Positions 46,952 to 58,620 of a DNA stretch of 64,000 bases are shown one piece after another (position 1 is the stretch's first letter; each line of letters begins with the position of its first letter). The DNA lies in the NCBI GenBank assembly GCA_024138025.1, contig JAMXBD010000433.1, positions 186,001-250,000 on the forward strand, given 5' to 3'. The DNA comes from Combretum micranthum. Its lineage: Eukaryota > Streptophyta > Magnoliopsida > Myrtales > Combretaceae. Position numbers and translations under genes: made by a program. The notes under the pieces were generated by a model, which worked only from the letters and a program-made list of their open reading frames with translations, ran no database searches and was not told where the DNA came from.

Positions 46952-48051
46952 TCTTTTATCACGCCCCGAAGGGTACCCTAAACGTGGCAGTCCGCCGTAC
47001 ACAATATTAAAGCCTAAGAATGACCACCTCAGTCACGCGAAGGCTTCCATACTATGTACAAGGCGTCTAACACATAAAAGAGACAAATCGGAATGATACA
47101 TTTTATGTTGATACAATTGAGTAACAATGTAAAGGAAATACAATCCACTATACTCCAAATAAAAAATACTATACTTCAAAATACAGTTCATCAAACTTCA
47201 ATTACATTCATCCAAAGACTTCACTACATAAAGCTATTACAAAGCAAATCGTAAAACTTAGCCAAATACTCCAAGCATTCTTATATCTTGCCGGAATCCC
47301 GAAGTCATTCTCGACTTCAACCATCTCGGTCCCCACTCAGCATTCTTGGAATAACCTGCTCATTTAAACAACTATTGGGGTATAAGCTACACTAGCTTAG
47401 TGAGAATTCCCTTAATTCCGGACCATAACAAACAAGTTATTAATCAATCATATGCTATGCATGAACAAACACGTGAGCAAGCAATTATGTATGGGTAACC
47501 GGAACCCACACACAGAACGGATTTACGCCCTCCGTATCTTGGGTTAGGAATGGTATTGAGTCTACACGACCGCTGCTAGTCCCCAAGCCCTCGGCTCTTA
47601 GCACTCGACTCGGCTAGGCTCATCCAAGGATGCATCCACATGCGCCTTAGTACCCGAGAATGAGCTCTGGCACCGGGCTCGTTATTCAAACGAGGCAATC
47701 AACGGACCATACCGATCGACCTGCGTAGGAGTAGCACGCTACCAAATGCAATATGTCCGATGCGATGCATGATCAATTTACTTTTTGCTTAGGTCAAAAT
47801 ATTTATACATTCTTTAGAGTGGCCAGGCAGTATCATACACATATGTAATATGAACCATGCAGTTATCCAATCAAATCGTGGTTTCGATTTTAGTATTCCT
47901 TGGCATACATTCATCACAGTCTCATCATATATCCCATCCCCATTCATATCGATTTTATCTTGTTCCTAAAATTCTAATGCGACTAATTACAAGCACAATC
48001 AAGGTAACAAAACAAGGAGAAAACTCACTCAGCCATTGGATCACCGGTCTT

Positions 48052-48098
48052 CTAGTAATAATAGTCCGGTGGTAGGGAATCGTCGAACTCGGGATAAC
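48052..48098 (-). other. Predicted terminal exon of LTR mini-gene, copy D
   Basis: On minus, TATTTCTTCCTTTTTAG is followed by GTTATCCCGAGTTC, reading YPEFDDSLPPDYYY and TAG. It corresponds in position to the copy B exon, as the 150 bases before it align (AAGTTATGGCC against AAGTTATAACT, then TTTTAAGTTGGAATT in both). Confidence 0.5.
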
Positions 48099-49752
48099 CT
48101 AAAAAGGAAGAAATACTCTAATCAGTATTTCCACTCAAACTAATCCAACGACTTCATACGAACTTATCAAATTCGTAATTCGCGTCCTAGGCGGGAATTC
48201 CAACTTAAAACGGCCATAACTTGGTCATTTTAACTCGAAATCTCGCAAATTTTATATCGATTTCTATCTACTTCGGAAGAGCTTTCTAAATACGAAGTTT
48301 AAATCAAGTTTTGAAAATATCTAAGCCTCGGAAACGAGAGATCAGATCTGTACAGCGGTGACATAGGTTCCGAAAATGCGGTTTTCATGAATGCACTTAA
48401 GATTCCTAAGTGTAAAATGAAACTAAATGCAATGGTAATGATTTTCCCTATCATGAATGTCATGATATGAATTCTAATGAGCCTAAGTTCTTATAGCTCT
48501 TTAGGTTTAAAGAATTTACATAGACTTTTCTTAGAAAACCATTTCATATTAATGTTTAACAAGTGAGTTTACTACACTTAGTCACACCTACATATTACAA
48601 GGATTTTCTTTTAGGAAAACTCTATTTTGCTTAAAGAATTTTGACCCTCATATTAGTTATATCCTAAGGCCTTTATTTCTTAAATAAAATTCACATTTAT
48701 AAACTTTTAAGTGGGTCTTTTACTATGGGGTTTCCAAAAATCCGAATTTACAAAAGTCCATTTTCAAGTTGATTCCTTTAGGGAAAATATATTTTATACT
48801 TGAAACTTTAAGTATCTATTATACCTATATCCTAAGGACTTCATTTATTTAAGAAAATATCATTTTTGAAGTTGGAAAAATAGTGTTTTCTAACCCTACA
48901 TCCATTATTACGAATTTGGTTTTTCATAACTTTTAACTCAAAACCCTTATGGACTTCATTTCTTGTTTCTAACATTTTCTGGTTTAAAAACTCCTTTAGA
49001 ATCATGAAAAATACTACTAAGCATTCTATTACCTATAGGCTTCATTTTTCTTGAAAAGATTTGTTTAGAAGTTGATAAAAGTGTTTTTATCCTAGGTTTA
49101 CAAAGTGATCCGAATTTACACAAGTTCATATTTTGAAAAGTGTTTTCCTTTTGACTTTATTAACTTATCTAACCATAGATCTACATACTAGGAAGGTGAT
49201 TTACTAAAGATAAAAGCATTAAAGACTATTAATGCACATAAACACAGATAGAAATGAAACCTTAAATGCCTACATGATCATGAGTAGTAAAATGGTAGAT
49301 CTACTATATGAAATGCTTAAGTATGTTTTGAAAACATAAAAACTATATTTTTATAAAAGATCTTTTGTTCAAAATACTTTTTGATGGAGAAACATAAAGC
49401 TTTTGGCATAAAAGCTCCTTTAAATGGTAGATCTACTTTGTAATGGTTCGGTATTCTTGTTTTGATCTTTCCTTGACCCTAGCAAAAGCTCATGGGGTCC
49501 TTTGGTTGGAAATATCCAAGAATCACTTAGCCATAACAATGATCTAAAGGTGGAAGGAGGTAAAAGCTTACTTACTTGAAGTAAAATAGGAGATGGAATG
49601 AAGAAATGGAAGTTATGTGTGTGTGTGGGGGCTAAGGAAAGTTTCGGCCAAGAGAGGGAAATGAGGAGAGAAAAGAGAGCTTTTTGAGAGTTTTTCACTT
49701 TGTGAAACTTTGGAAAGTGAAAGAATGAGGAGAGAGAGAGAGAAAAAGATAG

Positions 49753-49760
49753 CTTATATA
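49753..49760 (-). promoter_or_regulatory. TATA box of LTR copy D
   Basis: On minus, CCATATATAAGC is followed by a long pyrimidine-rich leader. The 116-residue frame 49420-49770 (minus) starts at an ATG overlapping this box and is Ser/Leu-rich, so it most likely reflects leader sequence and not a protein. Confidence 0.5.
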
Positions 49761-49812
49761 TGGAGTGCATTTAGGTTAAAGAAGTAAAAGAAAATTCAAA
49801 TGGAGCATTGAA

Positions 49813-49830
49813 GGGGGGGGGGGGGGGGGG
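49813..49830. repeat. Run of 18 G (C on the LTR sense strand)
   Basis: An uninterrupted homopolymer about 55 bases upstream of the copy D TATA box. Copy B has a shorter C-rich tract upstream of its own TATA box. The length is prone to sequencing error. Confidence 0.9.
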
Positions 49831-50064
49831 CAATTTCGTCCATCACTATTCATGAGGGGGGAAAGAAAAAGTTTGATTTGACTTTGTTTTGATTGATTTA
49901 ACTTGCTGTGAAATTGTTAAGAGTGTAAGAGAAGTTAAGGGACAAAAGTTATGGAAAGAAGGAGTTGATTTGAGTGATGGTAAGGGTTAGGCTTGTAGAG
50001 TAGCTAATAGGTAGTCATAGGTTGTACTTTTTGAATAGTGAGGAATAGTTGACAAGACAATTTG

Positions 50065-50482
50065 ATTTTCCGGTAGTAAGGAAATACGAATAAAAAGGCT
50101 AAAACTGTATTTTTCATAAGCCGGAAAATTATGAAAAATATATTTTTGAAATCCTTATTTTATATCGATTTAAATGAGTACTCATAATGAAAGTTTTGAA
50201 ATTCTAGTTCCGGGGCACGCTTTTCTATAATGGGTCTCGGGATGACCCGGAATTGAGATTTTCTTAAAATCTGATCTTTTCTTGGTTTGAAATATAATCA
50301 CGAATTATATTCAAAATTAGTTTTGCTTATAAAAGTTTCTTATTTGGAAACCGAGGAAAAGCCGGAATTAGGGTATCTCGGTCTTTCTCACAAAGCTTGA
50401 GCTAAACTGATTTAGGGTTTCATTTTCTGGTTTCGAAGTTTACTTGATCACTAGGAAACCCAGGGTATAAAAATAATAATTA

Positions 50483-50527
<45 letters not shown>

Positions 50528-50770
50528 TAATATAAAATTGTGTAATGAAATAAAATGAATAGTGCAGAAGAATCAATTACCGGTAGAAATGAAAATACGA
50601 TAAAAAGGTTATAACTGTAACTTTTATAACCCGAAAAATTATATAACTGATATATTTAGAAATCTCGTGGAATTACGAATCTAACGGTACTAATGATATA
50701 TTTTTGATATCTCGAGTCCGGGACACGCTTTACGAAGTCTGTATCCGAACTGGTTCGAGATAGGTCAAAA
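50065..50770 (-). repeat. Diverged internal direct repeat in copy D
   Basis: Segments 50065-50270 and 50577-50770 share, in the same order, CCGGTAG, AATACGA, AAAAAGG, a purine/A-rich block and the phrase GGGCACGCTTT or GGGACACGCTTT followed by a GTCTC or GTCTG block. They lie in the presumed U3 part upstream of the TATA box. Confidence 0.6.
50471..50532. repeat. AAT microsatellite
   Basis: About 50 bases of nearly perfect AAT units with a few interruptions, inside LTR copy D. Confidence 0.9.
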
Positions 50771-51819
50771 ATTTACCATTCTGATATTTTTAAACAAACC
50801 TATTTTACTACGAGCTATTCTACATATTTGAACTACCCTTTGGCCTCTAGAGTTAAGGGCGCTAGATTGCCGGACTTAAGCTATTGCACTCCGGTTAGGG
50901 TTTCCGGATGATTTTCAGGTTCAGACCTTTGCCAATTTGGAAACTGATATTTTCTGTTTATACAACGTATTTAGTTTGACAAATTTATTTTAAATTTTAT
51001 TTTTATAAGTATTTAATATCTCTTATTGTTTTCGGAAATCTTGAATTGAATTATTATATCCGGAGTTATATCGGTAATGGTTACCAGATATGATTTTCTT
51101 GAGTTTGAGTCAAATATCGGTTTTTGGAATGATTTTGGGGAAATCTTGATTTTTATAATTTGCTTTGAAAAAGGATCTTCATAGTGTTTTGTTTTCGAGT
51201 TTGTTTTTGCTTTGATTTAAGGTTTTATGAACAATTGGTTAACTTAAGGATTATCTAATTTGTTATTTTGCTTCTTGAATTCTTCCTTCTTAAGATTACG
51301 AGATTTCAATTTCTAACTCGTTCTATGATTCTTGGGAGTTTGATTTGATCGTTAGGGCTTTATTGTGATTTCCGTCTCTTAGGATTATTAGTCTGGTCGT
51401 TTGGGGAATTTCCAAAGTCTATATTTTATTATTGGCAGATAAAGTTTTCTTAATCGTGCCAAAGCCTAATTATGGAATTGGCCTTTGGTGATTTCCTGAT
51501 CCTTCAAATTGTCATGTTATGGATTAATTTGCTTTTTAGCAAATTATCACTGTGTTTTATTTTTATCCCGATTTTTATGAATTATAGATTAGGTAAGCAA
51601 TTTATCTTACGTAATGGTTTTTGGACTTAAGGACTTTTGTAGTCCTTATTTTATTTTTAGATTTGCTCAAGACTAATGAATTCTTACTTTGGTTTATATT
51701 TCAGGACTCGTTCAAAGTTCGGTTTTAATTTGGAGTGAGTTTTAGGGTTTATTTTCGAAGTTCATCGTAGAATTATTTACTGAAATTTTCCGGGGCTTAC
51801 ATCTTTTCTTTTAACTTTT

Positions 51820-52106
51820 GAGTAAATTACATCGGAATATCACAATGTTTAAGGGTAAGTTTATTTGAGATCACAACATTTTGAGTAGTTCATTTGATGT
51901 GACAACATTTAGGAAAGTAGGTCAATTAAGGTTACTATTGACAGATGCCATAACAAGGCTAATCTCTTAACTTTTAATTGATTTTTTCTCCTATATTAAT
52001 TGACTCACTTCTTTAAACATTGTGACATCAAATAAACCATTTGAAATGTTATGACATCAATTGAATTTACCCTCAAACATTATGACCATTCAATGTAACT
52101 TACTAT
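51820..52106. mobile_element. MULE-type MITE, GRGTAAATTACA family (second copy)
   Basis: The ends GAGTAAATTACATCGG and, reversed, AGTAAGTTACATTG are inverted over 100 bases. Flanks TTAACTTTT and ATAACTTTT (8 of 9) suggest a 9-bp TSD. It is related to 29692-30075. It inserted in copia gag only 18 bases from the end of copy D. Confidence 0.78.
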
Positions 52107-52109
52107 ATA

Positions 52110-52640
52110 ACTTTTTCATTCATTAAGGTATTTTTCACCATTGCAATTATAAGGTTTTCTTCTAAAGCTAAATTACTAATTGAGACCATGAGTGTTTCTC
52201 AATGGTTAAGTAGCAAAGTCAATAATAACAGTGCATATATCATCATTAAGTATATGCTTCACATTAGATTATTGATTCATAAGACCCTAGAAAGCATTTA
52301 AATGTTCTACCATATTGAATCCGTCCTTATGATTTACATTCATTAATCTCATTGAGGAGGTTTTATTCAAAACAATTTATCTTCATACTAGACTCCAATT
52401 TCTTCCATAGAACATCAGATTTGGTTTCCCAAGCAAAATGATGATATTCATTGCGAACCATCCTATTATCAGATACAAGTAGTAGTTTTTCTATGCATAA
52501 TCACTTGATCTTTATCAGACTTATCATCTTTCTTCAAACTACCACTGCTAACACATACAAATCTTTGTAGTATAACAGAGCTTCCATCATTGATTTCCAA
52601 AATGAATAATTTGAGGAGTTTAATTTTAGCATAGTGCTTG
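52110..52640 (-). pseudogene. Copia gag remnant (UBN2-type)
   Basis: On minus: MRLMNVNHKDGFNMVEHLNA followed by a LMNQ ... ILNDDICTVIIDFAT segment, matching the copia gag pattern of a helix-rich capsid ending LLSSLP. Stops interrupt it. Confidence 0.72.
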
Positions 52641-52711
52641 ATGATTTCACTATGCTTACGGCATAAGAATCCACTTTTTTTTTTTTTGTTAAATCAAACT
52701 TTAATATCACT

Positions 52712-53087
52712 TGTTAGAAAAATAATTACTTAAAATGGCAAGACATATTTTCTCTTACTTAAGTGGAATTGGACATTAATAAGAAATAACAAACAAGTAA
52801 TAACATGAAATTTACTTGGAAAACCCTTTTAGGAAAAAACCACGGCTCCACAATGAAAATTTTCCACTATTAAGTGACCATGAGATTCAAATATTTTTCC
52901 TCATCAGAAAAGCCAGTGAATGACCTTTTTTTTGTTTTTAAATCAATAAATGTGATAAAATTACAAAATTTACTAATTCACAATAACACATAATCATACT
53001 AAGAAACCAAGAAAGATTGACAAAGAACAATAACCTCTAAAAGCCACTCCATGTCTCTTCACCCCCTCTACCAAAGCCTCTCTAACA
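52712..53087 (-). repeat. Probable 5' LTR of the copia element
   Basis: The boundaries TGTTAG and CTAACA are 6-base inverted ends around 376 bp. Directly inside on minus is AGTGATATTAAAG, a decayed form of the AGTGGTATCAGAG tRNA-Met primer site. The segment with GGAAAACCCTTTTAGG and AACCACGG is frequent in copia LTRs. The TSD is unknown, as the other LTR is missing. Confidence 0.55.
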
Positions 53088-54372
53088 ATCCCATGATGGC
53101 TACCCCTCTTTTCTAAATTCTTTGCATCTTTCATCACCCTAAAATCGTAGGTCCATTACCATTGATTGTAATATTTGTGGATTTTATCACTTCTAATATC
53201 ATATTTGACCTTTTCTACTATTCACACTATCATCAATCCATCAATAATTACAATTTCATTAAGGCAAGTTTATGTTCATAGATCTGGTTCATTTGAAAAT
53301 CGCGGAGATTGAGCACATATTATTTTGTTAGTTTAGAATAAGCATTTCCTATTTATGTGCATTTAATTATTTATACTTTTCTTGTTGTTTCCCTCCCATG
53401 CATGATATTATGCTATCTTTACTAAGAGAATTGTTTTACGCACTGGTTGATTGTATTTTTGTTATTTATTGAAAAACTATTGCATCCCTTCTGTAGGATA
53501 TGCTCATCGGAAAAGTTATGTCTATTTATATAGTTAGGTTTTTGTACCCTTAACTCTTTATTTGATGTTTTCCTTATTTTAATCATATTACTAGTTGTAA
53601 TTATTTCCATTGAGCGAATTTTATTCTTAATGTGGAAAATGAAATATTGATGTACTTACCACCATGGATCTAATGATTAAAATTTTATCACAATTAGGGT
53701 TTAACAAGCCTTCTAATGGTGGATCAAAGTGTTTTACACTTTTTTGGTTCTTGGTTTCTTTTGTTGTTTGTAGCAAACAAAAATTTATTCTCTCTAATCT
53801 TTATTTTATTGGATATGAACTATATGAGTTAGGCTGAAAACCAGAAGGTTAATGAGTCAAACTTTTGATATATCCTTTTTGTTTAAATTCATTTTTTTCC
53901 AAACTTTCTCTATCTCCGTGTTTATATCCCAGCATTAATGAAAGAGGAAAGAAATGGAACCAACTGAATTGAGGACCCTAGAGTTAAATTGCCGTAAGAT
54001 TTTTAAAACCCACTCGATTTTTGAGATTCATGGAGCGTCTGGCTAAGATCTTTATCCAAATCTTAAACATATTTGAAATGCTTGAATGGACATAAAGATC
54101 TCGTCCAAAAATTACATATAGATACTCACTTTTTGTACACGAAACTTCGTCTAAACATCAAATGAAGTGTCTTCAATAGGGAGTTTTATAATTCTTTAGG
54201 AGACCATATGAATGTCACATTATTTAGTTGAATGAAGTCCTCATTTCAAGGATATGAATACATGAATTTTGCAGTCACAAGATATGAGAAAATAGAGCAC
54301 ATCTCACTTCACTCGGATGAACTAATAAGCTTGTGATCCATGCCATGTTTTGTTTGAACCGGATCTTAACAT
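53088..54372. other. No gene recognised
   Basis: AT-rich DNA between the copia LTR and the MULE MITE. The 62-residue minus frame (53422-53610) has no family features. This may be one of the few stretches here that are not obvious element sequence. Confidence 0.4.
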
Positions 54373-55199
54373 TTAAATAAAGGGGTAATGCCCAATTTGG
54401 TACCTGAATTTTGATGAAAAAGTCAATAAAGTATCTAGACTTGAAAAGACTAATTTCATACTTAATTCAACTTTTCATACTCTTAAATACTACCTTACTC
54501 TTTTATAGCACTGGCAATTCGTGTTATCGTATTGTGTCTCGTATCCATGTCTAAACATGTTCGTGTTTTGCAAACCCAAATGCAGGATTCAACCCATTTA
54601 TCAATCGTGTATGAAAACCTAAACCCGTAACCCGACTCATTTATACCATGTCTCATGTCTCGTTCAGCCCATTTATTGAAAGTTGAATCTAGTACTTGAA
54701 GACCATATTAAGAACTTTGGTTATTTACTTTCATCCATCATAGGTTTGCAATAAAACTAGAAGATTATATAAAACATCCCCCATAATAGCAAAAACAACT
54801 AGCTCTCACAGGCTATTGATACCTAATACATATGATTAGTCTTATTAAAATTAAAATAAATAACCTTGCGTTTGGTATGCTTATGGGTTATAAAACATTT
54901 TAATTCTCAAAACATCATCTTGGAATAAAATTACGCCATAAACATTTAAGGACAAAGTCAATCTTACAAGTGATTAAACCACAAGAACCTCTAAAGCTAG
55001 CAAAAGAACAAATTTGAACACTAAATCTTGTTAAGTTGAACCATGGCCTAAAAGGATCTCATTACTGGTGGTGATTTCCAGTTTCATCACATTCTCTATC
55101 AATTCCTCAAGGGAGACACTTGGAGAACCTACCATAAAAAAAATAGTATAAATAAAAAATGAATATTATCAACTACTTTATAAAATAATGTATTTTATT

Positions 55200-57254
55200 A
55201 CCGTTTTCACCAAAGAGCCAATCTTTGTACATACAAGAGCTTCTGTAGTTTCTAGCTTCAATGAGCTATGATGTTCATTGAGGATTCAGCCTCCAGTATT
55301 AAATGCAGATTCTAAAGCAACCATAGATATTGGTATGCCTAAGATGTCACGAGCCATTCGTGCAACTTGAGGATATCGAAATTGATTATTTTATCCATAG
55401 CCTAATATTTCTAAATCTACCATTTGATGTCGCTTCTCATCTAAATGTAGCTCTAGTTCAGATCTTGTAACACTCTTGAGCATTTTTACGCTTTTAAAAG
55501 ATTGAAATTGCTAGACAAAATAAAAAATGATAAGTATCATATGGAATAAAAATAGCTTGAAAAGTATAAACAATATATATAATTATAAAAAAATAAAGTT
55601 ACTTTGATGTCATCTCCCCATTCATCAATAATAGTTTACATGGTCTTTGATTTATTATCACCAAAATTTTTATCTGAACTTCCATCATCGATCAGCGCAT
55701 ATTCATCAAAGAGAGAAAATAAAGCTCTTTTGACTTTTAAAAACTCACTTGAGTCAGCACCATAAATCCTCTGGTAAGTCCACTCAACATAATTAAGCTT
55801 ATACCATGGATCAATTGTAACAATAATTGCCAAAATCACACGTTGCCAAAATCACACTAAACTCAGACTAATACTTCTCAAATTTTACAAACCTCCTAGT
55901 TGCCATATCTTTCAAATATAGTTCACTTCCACCCATATTATTTGTCAGTGCTCGATATGTCTTACAAATTGATGGAAAGTACAAATTGTTAGTAGGATAT
56001 TTTGTTCTAGAGAATTGACAAGTGATATCATAAAAAAGCTTCAACAACCTGGTCATTTTCTCAAGCCTGTCCCATTCTTCCAAAGAAGGACAATACTTAT
56101 AATTGGAATCACTTAACTCTAAATTACAAAAGGCACTTTTATAATGAACTGCACTCTCACGCATGAAATATGTGGAATTCCACTGAATTGGGACATCTTG
56201 TCTCAAACCCTTATTTTTGACAAACATAATAGGCTTACACATTTAGCAAACTTTATTTTTCGTGTTTGAGAACCCTTCACATACTTCACACCTTCCTTGA
56301 CCTTATCCACAGCACCATCAATATCTTTTAGACCTTCTTGAAGAATCAAATTAAGAATATGTGCATGTCTTATATGAAAATAATTACCTGATGCGAAATG
56401 TCCACCTCAGACATTTAGTTATGACTTCAATAAACTCATAAAAAGATCATTTGCTGAAGCATTATCCAAAGTCACACTGAATAATTTACTTTTGATACCC
56501 TAATCAACTAGTAATATCGTTGCTTTTTCAACTAATGCAACACCTGAATGTGGAGGTGGGATATATGCAAAACTCCAAATCTTCTTTTGTAAGACCCAAT
56601 ATCTTCTTTTAAGACCCAATTTTTATCAATGAAATGTGCAGTCACTGATATATATCCATCAAGTGCTACAGATGTCCACAAATCTAATGTTAAGCAAACT
56701 CTATCTAAACACTTCAAAAGTATATTTTTTTATCCTACTTCTTTCCCTCTTATATATCTTCAATACATCAACTTTCAAAGTATTTCTAGAAATATAAGCA
56801 ACATTTTCATTCAAATACTCAAACATAGCCCTAAATCCGCTACACTCTGCAAATACAAGAGACATTTCATGCTTAATAATAGCCGCAATAAATAACTCAC
56901 GACATTTTTCAGGATCAACTTGTTGGTTTTGCATTTCATGTTAGCAGATAAAACCATCTAACCAATGTCTCTACTGTTACGTTTTGGACATTTATTAGCA
57001 TGCCTTTTTAAGTTCCCCATCCCAAATTGACTATCACATTTTATAGTTGTCTTACACAACTTGCATATAGCTTTTGTGACAATTGATCCATCTGATCTCT
57101 TTTCATGTGTACAAGTGAAAAGTTTCCACCATGGAGACGTGAGTCTCCTTTGTCGTTTAGAGTTATTAGTTGATGGAAAAACTTCAACCACATCATCCTC
57201 TTTATTTGGTCCTAATATTTCTTCAAAATCTTCTATAGGTGAATCCATCTCCAT
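55200..57254 (-). pseudogene. hAT transposase with BED zinc finger, broken
   Basis: On minus from 57254: an acidic N-terminus, then a BED finger (SPWWKLF ... CKLCKTTI ... GNLKRHANKC, about 56.98-57.13 kb). Next come PEKCRELFIAAIIKHEM (56.90 kb), a catalytic-region block with LTLDLWTSVALDGYISVTAH (56.62-56.70 kb), HILNLI-type and RWNST segments (QWNSTY, 56.17 kb), IDPWYKLNYVEW (55.80 kb), and the C-terminal dimerisation domain (ARMARDILGIPISMVALESA, about 55.31-55.37 kb). Two or more frameshifts and several stops break the frame, but all domains are present, so loss is fairly recent. Confidence 0.9.
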
Positions 57255-57869
57255 CTACATGTCAAACAAAAATCATAGGTTATTATCCATCTCTATATTG
57301 CATGCACACAATTTCATTATTGATAAAATCTCAACACAAAATGAATCTAGAGAGGAATATAGAATACGCAGGATAAACAACCATTAACAATATATTTTCT
57401 TATTTAAACTCAGTCAATAGATTTCACTTTACTAAGAGATAGAAACAAGGTTTTAATCAATCTTACTTCGAAAAAAGATGAAAGCTAGAATTTCTACACA
57501 ATTTCACTTCATTTAAGCATAAATCTAGGGCCTTAATAAATTTCACATATTTGAAAGACAAAAACTAGGATGTGTAGCCAATATCACTACACTTAATCGA
57601 CTTTTTAATCCATTTCATATTTCATCAATAAAAAGTTAGGGTTTTGAAGTTATACAAACCTGTGATCGTATTGGGGACTTGACATTAGAATCGTAGTGTA
57701 TTAATAATGAAATTGCAAGCGAAAGTGATTGTAGAAGCAATAACAAGGAAACACAATGACAGTATGTTGTGTTTGAGGCAATGTAGAATGAGTTCATTTG
57801 AAGGTTAAACAAGAAAGATTATATATATTTTTCAAGTGTAAGTTTTAATTGTTAGATTTGTGTAAAATA

Positions 57870-58620
57870 TATTAACATCAAGGATGAATTGTGAAGACCT
57901 CCTATAAACTTTCGTAATGGCACAGACATAGATATACATATATACATGTTATAGGCATTTGTTAAACATATAATATTATATATATGTGTAACATTATGTA
58001 AATGTATGGCATAAACATAAATATAACATATTGATTATATGTAAAAATATGAATTATATACACATACTTAAATAAATATATAATTATACATGTAAAAAGA
58101 TTTATATATGTAACATATATAATGCATAGACTATGTATTTATAATCTATAAATTATATATTTTTTAGACATTTATTATACAACTTATATGATATATACAA
58201 CATGTAGATTATGTAATATATACATAATGATATAATAAATGTCCTACATAAAGTCTATATTTTAACATAAGTATTTTTATGATATGCTATATATAATCCT
58301 TAAAACACATAGATTATGTATTTATAACTTATAGATTTTGAATATATATATGTGTATGTAAACATATATTTGTTATAGATATCTTGCTTATATGCTATAA
58401 ATATATGTATCATGCATATAGCAAATAAATAAATCATATATTAATATATATATGTTATATTTCTTTTTGCTAAATATGGTCTATATTTTATATATGCCAT
58501 ATATAAGTATGCATATTCTATATGTAATTTATAATTTGTTATACATATATAACATATACAATATATATGTATATCTTTGTATATAACATATATTTGAATG
58601 GATAATTATTTTCTACAATA
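57870..58620. repeat. Long TA-rich block within the hAT element
   Basis: About 750 bases dominated by ATATA, ACATAT and TATGTA words with no coding capacity, upstream of the transposase and before the right end. It is an imperfect array, not a clean satellite. Confidence 0.75.

Larger units (their letters stand above)
46957..51801 (-). mobile_element. Long LTR, family I (copy D), 4.85 kb
   Basis: Perfect TSD TCTTT (46952-46956, 51802-51806). On minus it starts TGTAAGCCCCGGAAAATTTC and ends TTCGGGGCGTGATA, like copy B. It lies in copia gag. It holds a TATA box (49753), an upstream run of 18 C on minus, a possible donor (TTCAA/GTAAGTAAG near 49577), a terminal acidic exon (48098-48052), an internal direct repeat (50065-50270 and 50577-50770) and an AAT microsatellite. 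No gag or pol is inside. It is a solo LTR or a non-autonomous element. Confidence 0.9.
41415..53087 (-). mobile_element. Ty1/copia element broken by four insertions
   Basis: On minus the order is 5' LTR (53087-52712), primer site, gag (52640-52110), gag zinc-knuckle region and protease/integrase (46951-45317), then reverse transcriptase start (44409-44206 and 41447 onward). It is interrupted by a MULE MITE (51820-52106), LTR copy D (46957-51801), a hAT MITE (44418-45308) and LTR copy C (41453-44200). In each coding insertion the copia frame resumes after one TSD, which independently confirms the element ends. The 3' part and 3' LTR are missing or unrecognised. Confidence 0.8.

Noticed and set aside
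49420..49770. 116-residue Ser/Leu-rich frame on minus
   Set aside because: Its ATG overlaps a TATA box and its sequence is a pyrimidine-rich leader translated. No family similarity was recognised.
53422..53610. 62-residue minus frame
   Set aside because: Low-complexity Asn/Lys/Ile composition without conserved motifs.
57061..57387. 108-residue plus-strand frame
   Set aside because: It is the antisense shadow of the BED finger exon of the hAT transposase.
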